From: Actinomycetota bacterium
Lineage (GTDB): Bacteria; Actinomycetota; Thermoleophilia; Gaiellales; Gaiellaceae
Assembly: GCA_003162055.1 (NCBI GenBank)
Contig: PMNA01000013.1
Span: 44,701 to 108,700 of the forward strand
Length of the DNA stretch: 64,000 nucleotides
Direction of reading: 5' to 3'
The translations under genes and the position numbers were made by a program. This document shows, in pieces, positions 1-9,141 of this stretch. The notes under the pieces were generated by a model. The model did not search any database. It saw only the letters and a list, made by a program, of their open reading frames with translations, and was not told where the DNA came from. Within the stretch, counting starts at the first letter, position 1, and each line of letters starts with the position of its first letter.

Positions 1-1
1 G

Positions 2-202
2 GCGAAAGCGGCGCCGATTCACCTGAACAGCGCCACGGCCGAGCAGCTCGACGAGTTGCCCGGAGTGGGGCCCGCCACCGCCGCGCGCATCATCGACTAC
101 CGCACCGCAAACGGTCCGTTCAAGACAGTCGACGAGCTCGACTCGGTCAGCGGCATCGGGCCGGCCAAGCTGGCCGAGTTACGCGACCTCGTCGTTCCCT
201 AG
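2..202 (+). CDS. comEA: ComEA-type helix-hairpin-helix DNA-binding protein (C-terminal fragment)
   Basis: Only the last 66 codons are inside the window; the start lies to the left. The visible peptide has two helix-hairpin-helix turns, LPGVGPATAARI and VSGIGPAKLAEL, with the family signature LNSATAEQLDELPGVG. ComEA proteins are membrane-anchored receptors that bind double-stranded DNA outside the cell and pass it to the ComEC channel. The stop (TAG, 200-202) is 6 bases before the comEC start, so the two genes form a competence operon. The anchor segment cannot be seen. The assignment is firm because of the HhH pair and the comEC neighbour. Confidence 0.9.
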   Translation, partial: AKAAPIHLNSATAEQLDELPGVGPATAARIIDYRTANGPFKTVDELDSVSGIGPAKLAELRDLVVP

Positions 203-208
203 CCCGCC

Positions 209-2533
209 TTGCCGGACGTCGAGCGCTCGTGGTCGTTGCCGCTTCAGCACTGCCTCGTGACGGCGCTGTGCCTTGGCCTGGCGCTGGCCAACGCGCTTCG
301 GCTCGATGTCTCTGCAGCGGCGATCGGCGCGCTCGTGCTCGTCGCCGGGATGGCTCTGTATGGGCGGTCGCGCCTCCGCCTCTTCCTGATCGCTTTGCTG
401 TTCGCCCTGCTCGGCCTGGCAATCGGATCGCTCAGGTTGAGCTCGCTCGATCGCAGCCCTCTCACTGCGCACATCGGCGAGAGCGCTCCGGCGCGCGTCG
501 TCGTGACCGGGCCGCCACGCGTGAGCTCGTACGCGGTCAGCGCGGTCGGGCAGATCGAGCACTTCGGCCGCAAGCCTCTGCATGAGCGCATCTGGCTCAG
601 GCTTCCGCCCGGCAAGAAGCCGCCGATCGGAGCGGTGCTCGAGCTCAGCGTCAAGCTCGAGCTGCCGCAGGGGCCGAGCTCGAGCGGCTTCGACCAGCGG
701 GCCTGGCTCGCCCGCCAGGGCATCCACGTTGTTCTGCGCGGCGGTCCCTGGCACCTCGTCAGTCGCCGCGGCGGCCTGGGAGGTTTCGGCGACCGCCTGC
801 GCGAGCGGCTCGCGCGCGATCTCGTGCCCGGGCTGAAAGGCGAGCGGCGCGGGCTCGTCCTGGGCTTCGTCCTGGGTGAGGACGACGGCCTGTCGGACGG
901 GCTGCGCCAATCGTTCCGGCGTTCGGGCCTTTACCACCTGTTGGCGGTCTCGGGCCAGAACATCGCCTTCCTCGTGGCCGGCGTGCTCGGGATCGCCTGG
1001 CTGTGCGGCATTCCCAGGGGCCTGGGCGAGGTGCTGGCGCTGACGACGATCGTCGCCTACGTGTTGGTGGTCGGCTGGCAGCCCTCGGTGGTGCGAGCCG
1101 CGGTGGCCGGAGGATTGGCCTCGCTGGCCTGGCTGGCGGCGCGGCCGCGCGATCGCTGGTACTTCCTGCTCCTGGGAGCGCTCACGCTGCTGGTCTGGAA
1201 CCCGCGCTCGGTGTTCGACGCCGGTTTTCAACTCTCGTTCGCGGCCGTGATCGCCATCTTCGTGCTGGTGAAGCCGCTCGAACGGCTGCTCGAGAAAACT
1301 CCGCTTCCGCCTGCGCTACGAGCGCCGATCGCCGTCTCGGCCGGCTGCACTCTGATGACGACGCCGATCATGGTCTTCCAGTTCGGCAAGGTGCCCGTGT
1401 ACGGGGTGCTGGCGAATGTCGCGGTCGAGCCGGTTGTGCCGCTTGTTCTCCTCCTCGGCCTGGCCTGCGCGCTGCTGGCGCCGCTCGCCCCTCCGGCCGC
1501 GCGGGCGCTGGCTTATCTGAACGGCTTGCTTGCGGCCTACATCGCCTTCTGGGCGCGGCTGGTTGGCGCGCTTCCCGGCGCCCAGGTAGGCCGGGCCCAT
1601 CTCCTACGGCTACTTCTCGTCGTCTTCTTTCTCGCGCTCTGGCCCTTCCTGCTCAGGCCGCGGCTGCCACGGCTTGCCGTGCTGGTGCTGACGGCGTTGA
1701 TTCCGCTCTGGGGCTGGCAAAACAGGCCGTGTCCTGTGTCGATCCCGCCGCCTCCGGCCGGGCTCCGCGTTAGCTTCCTCGACGTCGGGGAGGGGGACTC
1801 GACGCTGCTTCAGACCAAGGATGGGGCCGTGCTGATCGACGCCGGCCCGCCGGAGGCGGGCGTGGCCGGGCAGCTTCGGCGCCTCGGGGTCAGGCGCCTC
1901 GAAGTGCTCCTGCTCAGTCATCCGCACCGGGATCACGTCGGCGGGGCGGCCGAGGTGCTGCGCAAGCTCGACGTCGGGCTGGTGGTCGACTCGGGCATTA
2001 AGTCGGGCGACAGCGAAGAGACAGCGGCGCTTGACGAGGCGGCGCGGCGCCGCGTTCCCTTGAAGCTGGGCCGAGCCGGAGAGGAGCTCGATCTCGGAGA
2101 CCTGCGTCTACGCATCCTTTCGCCAACGGACGACTCCGCGAATACTTCCGGCGACGCCAACGAGGCGGCGATCGTCGTCGTCGCCTCCTACGGCTCGGTC
2201 GATCTCCTGCTTCCGGCCGACGCGGAGTCGCCGTTCACGCTCCCGCTCGCGACCCAGCCGGTCGAGGTGTACAAGGTGGCCCACCACGGCTCCGCCGACG
2301 AGGGCCTGCCGCAGCTGCTCGAGCGCCTCGATCCGGGCATCGCGATCATCTCGGTCGGTCGCGGCAACGACTACGGCCACCCGACGCCCTCGACGCTCGC
2401 CACGCTGGCCGCGGACTCCAAGCTCAGCGTCTTTCGCACCGACCAGGCCGGACGCGTGACGCTCGAGTCGGACGGCTGCGCGATGACCGTGGAGGCTCAA
2501 CACGCCCAGGCCGTATCCTTGCCCTGTGGCTGA
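209..2533 (+). CDS. comEC: ComEC/Rec2 DNA-uptake channel protein
   Basis: A 774-residue multi-spanning membrane protein that would carry one DNA strand across the membrane during natural transformation. The TTG start at 209 is chosen for its close spacing to comEA. The N-terminus has three or four hydrophobic segments. The competence domain spans about residues 200-480 and contains the conserved LAVSGQNIAFL stretch near residue 250. The C-terminal third is a metallo-beta-lactamase-like domain starting at VSFLDVGEGDS, with the metal-binding motif HPHRDHVGG near residue 571, AHHGS near 690 and GHPTPS near 724, so the nuclease-like site looks intact. Length is normal for the fused form. The 3' end overlaps holA by 8 bases. 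Confidence 0.96.
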   Translation: MPDVERSWSLPLQHCLVTALCLGLALANALRLDVSAAAIGALVLVAGMALYGRSRLRLFLIALLFALLGLAIGSLRLSSLDRSPLTAHIGESAPARVVVTGPPRVSSYAVSAVGQIEHFGRKPLHERIWLRLPPGKKPPIGAVLELSVKLELPQGPSSSGFDQRAWLARQGIHVVLRGGPWHLVSRRGGLGGFGDRLRERLARDLVPGLKGERRGLVLGFVLGEDDGLSDGLRQSFRRSGLYHLLAVSGQNIAFLVAGVLGIAWLCGIPRGLGEVLALTTIVAYVLVVGWQPSVVRAAVAGGLASLAWLAARPRDRWYFLLLGALTLLVWNPRSVFDAGFQLSFAAVIAIFVLVKPLERLLEKTPLPPALRAPIAVSAGCTLMTTPIMVFQFGKVPVYGVLANVAVEPVVPLVLLLGLACALLAPLAPPAARALAYLNGLLAAYIAFWARLVGALPGAQVGRAHLLRLLLVVFFLALWPFLLRPRLPRLAVLVLTALIPLWGWQNRPCPVSIPPPPAGLRVSFLDVGEGDSTLLQTKDGAVLIDAGPPEAGVAGQLRRLGVRRLEVLLLSHPHRDHVGGAAEVLRKLDVGLVVDSGIKSGDSEETAALDEAARRRVPLKLGRAGEELDLGDLRLRILSPTDDSANTSGDANEAAIVVVASYGSVDLLLPADAESPFTLPLATQPVEVYKVAHHGSADEGLPQLLERLDPGIAIISVGRGNDYGHPTPSTLATLAADSKLSVFRTDQAGRVTLESDGCAMTVEAQHAQAVSLPCG
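2514..2519 (+). promoter_or_regulatory. Candidate -10 element (TATCCT) for holA, inside comEC
   Basis: TATCCT ends 6 bases before the holA GTG start (2526). This fits the TANNNT plus 6-9 base spacing seen before many genes here and would give a leaderless holA mRNA. No convincing -35 is visible. Inference from position only. Confidence 0.35.
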
Positions 2534-3491
2534 GCTCAAATCCTCGTATCTGATCTTCGGAACGAACCGGCCGAAGGTCGAGGAGGCGGTAAAACGCCTG
2601 CGCGATCGCTTCGCGCCTGAGGCGGTCGAGCGCCTGCAGGCGAGCGAGACGAGCGGGGAGGAGGCGGTGGCCGCCTGTAACGCCGGCGGGCTTTTCGCGA
2701 GCAGCGGGCGGGCAGTGATCGTGGACGGGATCGAGCGTTGGAAGGCAGCGGACGTCAAGGCCGTCGTTCACTACCTCGACGACCCCGCGCCCGACACCAT
2801 CTTGGCGATGGTGGCCGATAAGTTCCGCCGCGACTCGGCGCTGGCCAAGGCGGTTGGCAAGAAGGGTCAGATCCTGGCCTATGACATCGCCAAGAAAGAG
2901 TTGCCCGATTGGGTGCGGGCGCAGTTGCGTGAGCGCAGAGTCGATGTCTCGCCGCGCACGGCGCGCGATCTGATCGAGCTGGTGGGAGAGAACATGGGCG
3001 AGCTGGCTTGCGAGATCGACAAGCTGGCCACCTGGGCCGATGGGGAGAAGATCGGTGAGAAGGAGCTGGAGATGCTGGTTTGCCCGCGGGGCGAGGTGGC
3101 TCCGTTCGGGCTCACCGACGCCTGGGGTCGCCGCGACGCGGCCGCGGCGCTGGCCGCCTACGAGCTTCTGCTCGAGCGGGCGAGCGAGGCGCGCCCGGCC
3201 TTGCTCGCGCGGTTGGCGGCACTGCTTGCCTCGCACATCGGCAAGGTCTCGGCCTGCCACCGCTTTTTGCAGCAGGGGCTCGGCGCGCGCGAGGCCGCAA
3301 CCCGGCTCGGGATGCACCCCTACGCGGCCGAGAAGGCGGTCGCCCAGGCGCGCAACTTCAGCGAGATCGAGTTGCGCCGAGCGACGGTCAGGCTGGCCGC
3401 GCTCGACCGGGCGCTCAAGGGTGGGAGTCGCCTGCCGGCGGAGCTGGAGTTCGAACGGGCGCTGATCGACCTGACGAAGACGCCAGCCTAA
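2526..3491 (+). CDS. holA: DNA polymerase III subunit delta
   Basis: A 321-residue protein with the overall pattern of HolA, the clamp-loader subunit that opens the beta sliding clamp. The family start YLIFGTNRPKVEEAVKRL, the segment AVGKKGQILAYDIAKKELPDW, and the helical C-terminal part with LLASHIGKVSACHRFLQQG and HPYAAEKAVAQARNFS are typical of actinobacterial delta subunits. The GTG start overlaps the comEC stop by 8 bases, and a TATCCT hexamer just upstream may allow separate transcription. comEC-holA-rpsT order is common across bacteria, which supports the call. No truncation is evident. Confidence 0.93.
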   Translation: MAELKSSYLIFGTNRPKVEEAVKRLRDRFAPEAVERLQASETSGEEAVAACNAGGLFASSGRAVIVDGIERWKAADVKAVVHYLDDPAPDTILAMVADKFRRDSALAKAVGKKGQILAYDIAKKELPDWVRAQLRERRVDVSPRTARDLIELVGENMGELACEIDKLATWADGEKIGEKELEMLVCPRGEVAPFGLTDAWGRRDAAAALAAYELLLERASEARPALLARLAALLASHIGKVSACHRFLQQGLGAREAATRLGMHPYAAEKAVAQARNFSEIELRRATVRLAALDRALKGGSRLPAELEFERALIDLTKTPA

Positions 3492-3611
3492 CCTAGCCCT
3501 TCGGGCTGCCAGCGCCAGCCGTCGCCGCCGCGATTGCGGTCACGAACGACTCTTCCCGCGCCGGAGCCGGGGAAGTGGCCCTGACTCTAGAAAGTGAGCG
3601 CGAAGCCGAGA

Positions 3612-3875
3612 CTAGCGCTTGCTTGCGACGAGGCGGTCGGCCTGCGACTTCTTGCGCGCGGCGGCGTTCTTGTGCATCGCTCCGCGGCTGGTGGCTCGGT
3701 CGATCCACTGCACTAGCAGCTTATGTTCGGCCTCGATCTTCGTGGTCTCGCCCTCGTCCACGGCGGCGCGAAGGCGCCTAACCAGCGTCTTGACCGTCGA
3801 GCGGTAGCGCAGATTCTCGACCCGCTCGCGAGTCGTGATCCCAATGCGCTTCTTCTGTTGCTTGATGTTCGCCAT
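3612..3875 (-). CDS. rpsT: 30S ribosomal protein S20
   Basis: An 87-residue basic protein on the minus strand starting MANIKQQKKRI and ending in a Lys/Arg-rich tail, typical of bS20, which binds 16S rRNA early in 30S assembly. A longer reading frame extends upstream, but the family always starts at MANIK, so the ATG at 3875 is used. It converges with holA. A strong GC hairpin (3887-3901) sits 11 bases upstream of the start in the mRNA leader. S20 is autoregulated in Escherichia coli; whether this hairpin has that role is unknown. Confidence 0.97.
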   Translation of the reverse strand: MANIKQQKKRIGITTRERVENLRYRSTVKTLVRRLRAAVDEGETTKIEAEHKLLVQWIDRATSRGAMHKNAAARKKSQADRLVASKR

Positions 3876-3886
3876 AGCGTGAAAGT

Positions 3887-3901
3887 GCCCGCTGAGCGGG
3901 C
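3887..3901 (-). promoter_or_regulatory. Hairpin in the rpsT mRNA leader
   Basis: GCCCGCT and AGCGGGC flank one central base, so the 15 bases are a near-perfect palindrome just upstream of the rpsT start. It would fold in the leader next to the ribosome-binding region. A regulatory role is inference. Confidence 0.35.
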
Positions 3902-4009
3902 GCGAGCGATGGTAGCAGACGATTACACGAGCGCGCCCGGTGACTGGAGACAGAGGGCGGGGAATACTCTCGATTGCGCTGCGTCCTTGCATCCGTGCAC
4001 GGGGGAAGT

Positions 4010-4051
4010 CCGGAACGCCACGCACAACCCGGCTGCGGCGCGGCGTTCCGG
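4010..4051. repeat. Perfect 10-bp inverted repeat at the edge of the AT-rich island
   Basis: CCGGAACGCC (4010-4019) and GGCGTTCCGG (4042-4051) form a 10-bp stem with a 22-base loop. A 10-bp palindrome CCGTGCACGG (3993-4002) lies just before it. The GC composition drops sharply right after 4052. There is no T-tract, so this is not a normal intrinsic terminator. It could be a boundary of inserted DNA. Confidence 0.5.
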
Positions 4052-4135
4052 TGCTATCTCCCTCAGTTTAGATATCGAGCAGAACTACCTCTATGAATTA
4101 AAAGTCGCAAACACTGCTCGAATAACTCGCTAGCT

Positions 4136-4576
4136 TTACCAGTAGAGGTACGGGATAGCTCCGTGTAACGTGTACCAATTGCTAGTAAGAGTATATCCCA
4201 TGAAGGTTATTCGCGAGGCGTAGTCTGCCCCCGGCGTCGCGTACATCACTTTACTTTGATCTACACTATCTGTACGCACAGTAACAGAGGTTCCGCCTGT
4301 TACGGTTTTTGTTCGGGAGTCTTTTATATACCCCCTGTCGAACGTATCTCCGACGCCAAGATAAACGGTATACGGTATTGTCGTAGTGGAACCGCAGCTT
4401 ATTGTGGCAGCACCTGCTATGTAACTGACATTATCCACGATCCACGGTTGAACCGCAGTGATATTGCAGGTTCCGTAGAGCATGGATGACGCTGCCGATG
4501 CGGGAGTCGCAGTAGCCGTACCAATTACGGCGAGCGCGAACACTACGCCCAGAAGCGTTGCAATACGTAGACGCAT
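4136..4576 (-). CDS. Small secreted protein of unknown function in an AT-rich island
   Basis: A 146-residue protein I do not recognise. Residues 1-28 form a clear signal peptide (MRLRIATLLGVVFALAVIG followed by an ASA cleavage motif), so the product is probably exported. The mature part is rich in Thr, Ser, Tyr and Val, has two cysteines that could form a disulfide bond, and looks beta-rich. A strong Shine-Dalgarno sequence AGGAGGG (complement of 4585-4591) lies 8 bases before the ATG. Codon use is strongly AT-shifted compared with every neighbour (many ATA, GTA, ACT and TAC codons), which suggests recent transfer. Flanking DNA from about 4052 to 4850 shares this composition. Confidence 0.7.
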   Translation of the reverse strand: MRLRIATLLGVVFALAVIGTATATPASAASSMLYGTCNITAVQPWIVDNVSYIAGAATISCGSTTTIPYTVYLGVGDTFDRGYIKDSRTKTVTGGTSVTVRTDSVDQSKVMYATPGADYASRITFMGYTLTSNWYTLHGAIPYLYW

Positions 4577-4852
4577 ATTCTATTCCCTCCTATAGCAATA
4601 GCGAGATACGTTTATGTTGCGATGTTCACACTATTAGAACGCGCATATTTAATCCTGGTGGTTCGGTCGTCACCAGTAGTGAAACGATGTTTGCAGGGTG
4701 CTGCCGCGCTCAAGTGACAGCGCTGGTTTGCAGCTAATTAACGAGCGGCGATATCGACGCGATACGCATCCTGCTTAATGTAGTAGTCGCGTTATAACGG
4801 TTGTTTTAAGGCGCGAGTGGTAGCCATAGCACTTACGCGGTCGAGCACTCTT
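4577..4852. other. AT-rich intergenic stretch, no gene seen
   Basis: About 276 bases with composition like the adjacent small secreted gene and unlike the rest of the window. I see no reading frame of note, no transposase remnant and no clear terminal repeats. It presumably holds the promoter of the 4576 gene. Confidence 0.5.
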
Positions 4853-5554
4853 TCAGAGCGACTTCCAAGATGAGGCGGAGTCGGCGATCACGGGTCGCTC
4901 GGGATCGGTGATGCGGTAGTAGATGACGGTGAGGAGATGGGCCGAGAACGGCGCCGTCAACGAGCCCCAGACGAATGAGAAGAGAAGTTGCCAGTAGAGA
5001 GCGATCGGCGCGAGATAGACGATGTACGCGGGAATGCTGGTGACGGCGAGGCCCACCACCAGCGCCAGCAGCACCGTCTGCGCCTTACCCCGTACGAGCG
5101 AGCTCGATCTGGCGGCTGCGCCGCGCGTTACGTTCTCCAGTACGACCAGCGGCGCCATCAACGACCAACGGGCCATGATTATCAAGCCGGGGACGATGAA
5201 GAGGACGAGCCCCAGGCCAACGCCCAGGCCGTAGATGATCGACACCTTGAGCAGCTGCCAGAAGCATTCACCGACCCGCTCCAATAGAGCATTGACGTCC
5301 GCGGGCCGGCGGCCTTCGTGGATATTTCGTACCAGCTCGATCAGCGCTCCCTGGATGATCACCGGGCCGGCGAGGGCCAGTACGACCGCCGCGATGCCGA
5401 GTAGCACCGACAGACCCGTGTGCCTCGGAACTGCGTACTGCGCGACATTGACAGCCGTGAGTACCGCGATCACGACTGCGGCGAAGCCGATCGAGCGCCG
5501 GAAGAGCATGCGGTAGAGTCGCCAGGCGTCGCTGAGAATTCCCGAGACCGTCAC
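4853..5554 (-). CDS. Multi-pass membrane protein (YciC/GDPD-membrane-domain-like)
   Basis: A 233-residue protein with about six hydrophobic segments. The opening MTVSGILSDAWRLYRMLF followed by a hydrophobic helix, the GLILFIVPGLIIMARWSLMAPLVVLE-like middle and the C-terminal YYRITD resemble the membrane domain found in YciC-type proteins and in glycerophosphodiester phosphodiesterase membrane regions. No enzymatic motif is present. The start is GTG at 5554, with a TAAGCT hexamer 7 bases upstream, divergent from murJ. Its biochemical role is unknown; membrane location is the only safe statement. Confidence 0.75.
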   Translation of the reverse strand: MTVSGILSDAWRLYRMLFRRSIGFAAVVIAVLTAVNVAQYAVPRHTGLSVLLGIAAVVLALAGPVIIQGALIELVRNIHEGRRPADVNALLERVGECFWQLLKVSIIYGLGVGLGLVLFIVPGLIIMARWSLMAPLVVLENVTRGAAARSSSLVRGKAQTVLLALVVGLAVTSIPAYIVYLAPIALYWQLLFSFVWGSLTAPFSAHLLTVIYYRITDPERPVIADSASSWKSL

Positions 5555-5561
5555 GGACGGG

Positions 5562-5567
5562 AGCTTA
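5562..5567 (-). promoter_or_regulatory. Candidate -10 element (TAAGCT) for the 5554 gene
   Basis: On the minus strand TAAGCT ends 7 bases before the GTG start, so transcription would begin at or next to the start codon. Confidence 0.4.
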
Positions 5568-5677
5568 CTCAGCGGGCTCGTGCGACTCTGTTTCGATACG
5601 TCCCGTCAGGCGGCTTGGCAGGTTCGCCGCTGCCGATTGCGTGACGGCGCGACCCCCGGCCCGAGCGGGCGTCTACC

Positions 5678-5683
5678 TATACT
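5678..5683 (+). promoter_or_regulatory. Candidate -10 element (TATACT) for murJ
   Basis: TATACT, one base from the TATAAT consensus, ends 7 bases before the murJ GTG. No Shine-Dalgarno sequence lies between them, so a leaderless mRNA is likely. It also supports the GTG at 5691 over the longer upstream reading frame. Confidence 0.5.
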
Positions 5684-5690
5684 CGGGCGC

Positions 5691-7322
5691 GTGGACGACC
5701 AAATCGCAGCCGCCTCGGACGCGCGAGACGCGGCCGATACCGGTTATCTCGATAGCTCGGCGCGCGGTAACGGACTCGCCAGGTCGACCGCCATCTTCTC
5801 GGTGGCGACGGCGGTCTCACGCGTGCTCGGTCTCGCGCGCGAGGTCATCGTCCGCGCTCTCTTTGGCGTCTTCGGCCCGATCAACGCCTTCGAGGTCGCG
5901 TTCCTGATCCCGAATACCGTTCGGGCGCTGGTCGCCGACACCGCCGTCTCCTCGGCGATCGTACCGGTGTTCAGCGAGCTGCTCGAGAAAGGGGAGCGCA
6001 AGCGCGCCTGGCGGGTCGCCTCCAGCCTCTTCTGGCTCTTCCTGCTCGGCCTCGGCGGCCTGACCGCTCTCTTCATTCTCACGGCGCCCTGGGTAATGGC
6101 GCCCTTCGGCTACCACGGTCACGAGGCGCACCTGGTCGTCAGCTTCTCGCGCATCCTCTTCCCGATCGTCGCTCTGCTCGGCGTCTCCGGAATCGTCGTG
6201 GGCATCCTCAACAGCTACGACCACTTCACTGTCCCGGCGCTGAGCCCGGTGTTCTGGAACCTCGCCATCCTGGCCGGGCTGGCACTCGGCGTGCCGAACG
6301 TGCACACGCTCGACGCCAAGCTCTACGTTTACGCCTTCTCGATCCTGGTCGGCACGGTCATCCAGGTCTTGCTCCCGTTCCCCTGGCTCAGGGGTCGCGA
6401 CGACCGGTTACGGGTCCTGATCGACATTCACGACCCGGCCGTGCGGCGGGTGTTCGTGCTGATGGTGCCGGTGACTCTCGGCCTTGGCTTGATCAACTTC
6501 AACGCCGTCATCGACACCTTCGTCGGCGCTCGCATGATCGACAAGAACCTCGCCCCTAGCGCGCTGACCGCGGCCTTTCGCCTCTATGTGCTGCCGCAGG
6601 GGATCTTCTCGGTCGCGGTCGCGACCGTTCTCTTTCCCAGGCTCTCGCGCCTGGCGACCAGGAAAGACATGGAGGGCTTCCGAGAGACCGTCTCGCTCGG
6701 CCTGCGCCAGATCGCCTTCCTGCTCGTTCCCGCGAGCGTGATCTGCGCCGTTTTAGCCGTGCCGATCACGCGTCTTGTCTATCAGCGCTTCGCCTTCCAT
6801 TCCGGCCAGACCACCATTGTTGCCGCGGCGCTTGCGGCCTTTTCCGCCGGCCTGACCTTCAACGGCACGATGCTGATGCTCAACAGGGCGTTTTTCAGCC
6901 TGCAGTCGAACTGGATACCAACCGTCGTCGCGCTCGCGAATCTCGTGATCAACGCCGCGCTGGATGTCGCTTTCGCCGGCTTCGGCGTCTGGGGCATCGC
7001 ACTCTCGACCTCGATCGTGAACATCGCCGGGACGGTTGCGCTGCTCGTATTGCTGCGGCGACGGATCGGTTCCGTCGACGAGAGACGCGTGCTGGGCTCG
7101 ACCCTACGCATCGTCTGTGCCTCGGCCCTGCTCGCCGCGGTCTCGTTCTTCATCTGGCTCGGTCTCGACCACGTACTCGGCCGCAGCTTTCCCGCGCAGC
7201 TCCTATCGCTCGGTAGCGCGCTTGGCGTCGGTCTGGTCGTCTACCTAGCCGCGTCGCGCCTGCTGCGGGTGCAGGAGCTCGAAGCCGTACTATCGTTGCG
7301 AGCCCGAGTGCGGCGCAGTTAG
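5691..7322 (+). CDS. murJ: Lipid II flippase MurJ family protein
   Basis: A 543-residue MVF-family membrane protein that would flip lipid-linked peptidoglycan precursor across the cytoplasmic membrane. About 14 hydrophobic segments are visible. Family motifs include [18 protein letters not shown] near residue 45, the segment [24 protein letters not shown], and [17 protein letters not shown]. The GTG at 5691 is preferred: the preceding open frame has no family similarity and a TATACT box lies 7 bases upstream. The first 35 residues are hydrophilic. The gene stands divergently from the 5554 gene and just upstream of lepA. Confidence 0.93.
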   Translation: MDDQIAAASDARDAADTGYLDSSARGNGLARSTAIFSVATAVSRVLGLAREVIVRALFGVFGPINAFEVAFLIPNTVRALVADTAVSSAIVPVFSELLEKGERKRAWRVASSLFWLFLLGLGGLTALFILTAPWVMAPFGYHGHEAHLVVSFSRILFPIVALLGVSGIVVGILNSYDHFTVPALSPVFWNLAILAGLALGVPNVHTLDAKLYVYAFSILVGTVIQVLLPFPWLRGRDDRLRVLIDIHDPAVRRVFVLMVPVTLGLGLINFNAVIDTFVGARMIDKNLAPSALTAAFRLYVLPQGIFSVAVATVLFPRLSRLATRKDMEGFRETVSLGLRQIAFLLVPASVICAVLAVPITRLVYQRFAFHSGQTTIVAAALAAFSAGLTFNGTMLMLNRAFFSLQSNWIPTVVALANLVINAALDVAFAGFGVWGIALSTSIVNIAGTVALLVLLRRRIGSVDERRVLGSTLRIVCASALLAAVSFFIWLGLDHVLGRSFPAQLLSLGSALGVGLVVYLAASRLLRVQELEAVLSLRARVRRS

Positions 7323-7347
7323 CAGGCTGCGCCGAGAGGCGTATCCC

Positions 7348-9141
7348 ATGGACCAGAGCAAGATCCGCAACTTCTCGATCATCGCCCACATCGACCACGG
7401 CAAGTCGACGCTGGCCGATCGCATCCTTGAGCTGACCCACGCCGTCTCCAAGCGCGAGATGCGCGAGCAGGTGCTCGATTCGATGGAGCTGGAGCGCGAG
7501 CGCGGCATCACGATCAAGGCTCAGGCGGTGCGCGTGCAGTGGAAGGGTCACGAGCTGAACCTGATCGACACGCCCGGGCACGTCGACTTCAGTTACGAGG
7601 TCTCGCGCTCGCTGCAGGCCTGTGAGGGAGCCCTGCTGGTGGTGGACGCCGCGCAGGGGATCGAGGCCCAGACGCTGGCCAACGCCTACCTGGCGATCGA
7701 GAACGACCTGGAGATCGTTCCCGTCCTGAACAAGATCGACCTGCCCCAGGCCGACCCCGAGGGCACCGCGATCGAGGTCTCGCATCTTCTCGGCGGTGCG
7801 CCCGAGCAAGTGCTGGCGATCTCGGCCAAGACCGGGCAGGGAGTCGAGCCGGTGCTCGACGCCGTGATCGAGCGGATCCCGGCGCCGACGGGAGATCTGG
7901 ACGCGCCGGCCCGCGCGCTCGTATTCGACTCCTCCTACGACCAGTACCGCGGCGTGGTGGCCTTCGTGCGCATGATCGACGGCTCGTTCTCGCGCCGCCA
8001 GGCGCTCAAGGCGATGGCGCTCGGCACCGAGTTCGAGCCCGAGGAGATCGGCTTCTTCGGCCCTGGGATGAGGCCGGTCGAGACGCTCGGCGCGGGCGAG
8101 GTGGGCTATCTCGTCACCGGCCTCAAGGACGTTGCCCGGCTGCGCGTCGGCGACACGATCACGACCGTGGCAGGTCCTGCCTCGGCGCCGCTTCCGGGCT
8201 ACAAGGAAGTCAAGCCTATGGTCTTCGCCGGGCTCTTCCCGACCGAGTCGGACGCCTATCCCGAGCTGCGCGAGGCGCTGGAGAAGCTGAAGCTGAACGA
8301 CGCAGCGCTCCTGTACGAGCCCGAGACCTCGCAGGCGCTCGGCTTCGGCTTCCGCTGCGGCTTCCTGGGTCTCTTGCACATGGAGATCGTGCGCGAGCGG
8401 CTGGAGCGGGAGTTCGACCTCGATCTATTGGTGACGGCGCCGAACGTCGCCTACCGGGTGAAGACGCTGGGCGGAGCGGAGCTGGAGGTGCACAACCCGG
8501 CCGAGATGCCGGACGAGCGCGAGGAGGTTCTCGAGCCCTACATCAAGGCGACGGTGATCGTGCCCAAGGATTTCGTCGGCTCGGTGATGGAGCTCTGTAA
8601 CGAGCGCCGCGGCCGCTTCGACCACATGGAGTACCTCTCCGAGCAGCGGGTGATGCTGATCTACGAGTTGCCGCTGGGCGAGATCGTGCTCGACTTCTAC
8701 GACCAGCTCAAGTCGCGCACGCGCGGCTACGCCTCCTTCGACTACGACCTGAGCGGCTTCCGCCCGGGCGAGCTGGTGCGGGTGGATATCCTCGTCGGCG
8801 GCGAGCCGGTCGACGCCCTCTCGCTGATCCTGCACAAGGACCGCGCCTACGATACGGGGCGCCTGCTGGTCGAGCGGCTGCGCAAGGAGATCCCGCGGCA
8901 GATGTTCGACGTGCCGATTCAGGCCGCGATCGGCTCCCGCGTGATCGCGCGCGAGACGGTCAAGGCCAAGCGCAAGGACGTGCTGGCCAAGTGCTACGGC
9001 GGTGACATCAGCCGCAAGCGCAAGCTGCTCGAGAAACAGAAGAAGGGCAAGAAACGGATGAAGCAAGTTGGCTCGGTCGAGGTGCCGCAGGAGGCGTTCC
9101 TGGCTGTGCTCAAGCTGGATGGGGGCGGAGGGAAGAAGTGA
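7348..9141 (+). CDS. lepA: Elongation factor 4 (LepA)
   Basis: A 597-residue translational GTPase that binds the ribosome and is linked to back-translocation and 30S assembly. The start [21 protein letters not shown] holds the G1 loop; [23 protein letters not shown] and SAKTGQG complete the GTPase signature. Elongation-factor domains follow, and the LepA-specific C-terminal domain ends with ALCYGGD-like [25 protein letters not shown], the family hallmark. A GAGAGG element about 8 bases upstream serves as the ribosome-binding site. The stop overlaps hemW by 4 bases (GTGA), so the two genes are co-translated. Confidence 0.98.
   Translation: MDQSKIRNFSIIAHIDHGKSTLADRILELTHAVSKREMREQVLDSMELERERGITIKAQAVRVQWKGHELNLIDTPGHVDFSYEVSRSLQACEGALLVVDAAQGIEAQTLANAYLAIENDLEIVPVLNKIDLPQADPEGTAIEVSHLLGGAPEQVLAISAKTGQGVEPVLDAVIERIPAPTGDLDAPARALVFDSSYDQYRGVVAFVRMIDGSFSRRQALKAMALGTEFEPEEIGFFGPGMRPVETLGAGEVGYLVTGLKDVARLRVGDTITTVAGPASAPLPGYKEVKPMVFAGLFPTESDAYPELREALEKLKLNDAALLYEPETSQALGFGFRCGFLGLLHMEIVRERLEREFDLDLLVTAPNVAYRVKTLGGAELEVHNPAEMPDEREEVLEPYIKATVIVPKDFVGSVMELCNERRGRFDHMEYLSEQRVMLIYELPLGEIVLDFYDQLKSRTRGYASFDYDLSGFRPGELVRVDILVGGEPVDALSLILHKDRAYDTGRLLVERLRKEIPRQMFDVPIQAAIGSRVIARETVKAKRKDVLAKCYGGDISRKRKLLEKQKKGKKRMKQVGSVEVPQEAFLAVLKLDGGGGKK

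Noticed and set aside
179..1231. Long minus-strand frame opposite comEC
   Set aside because: High-GC DNA produces long antisense frames. This frame is Arg/Gln/Glu-rich, without motif or start signal, and comEC on the other strand is fully supported. The same applies to large antisense frames such as 15555-17183 and 34691-36160.
3990..4060. RNase P RNA-like segment (GGGGGAAGTCCGG)
   Set aside because: The 5' part resembles the rnpB core GAGGAAAGTCCGGGCTCC, but the next bases do not match and no matching ACAGAA or 3' conserved block follows within about 400 bases. It is instead part of a simple 10-bp stem.
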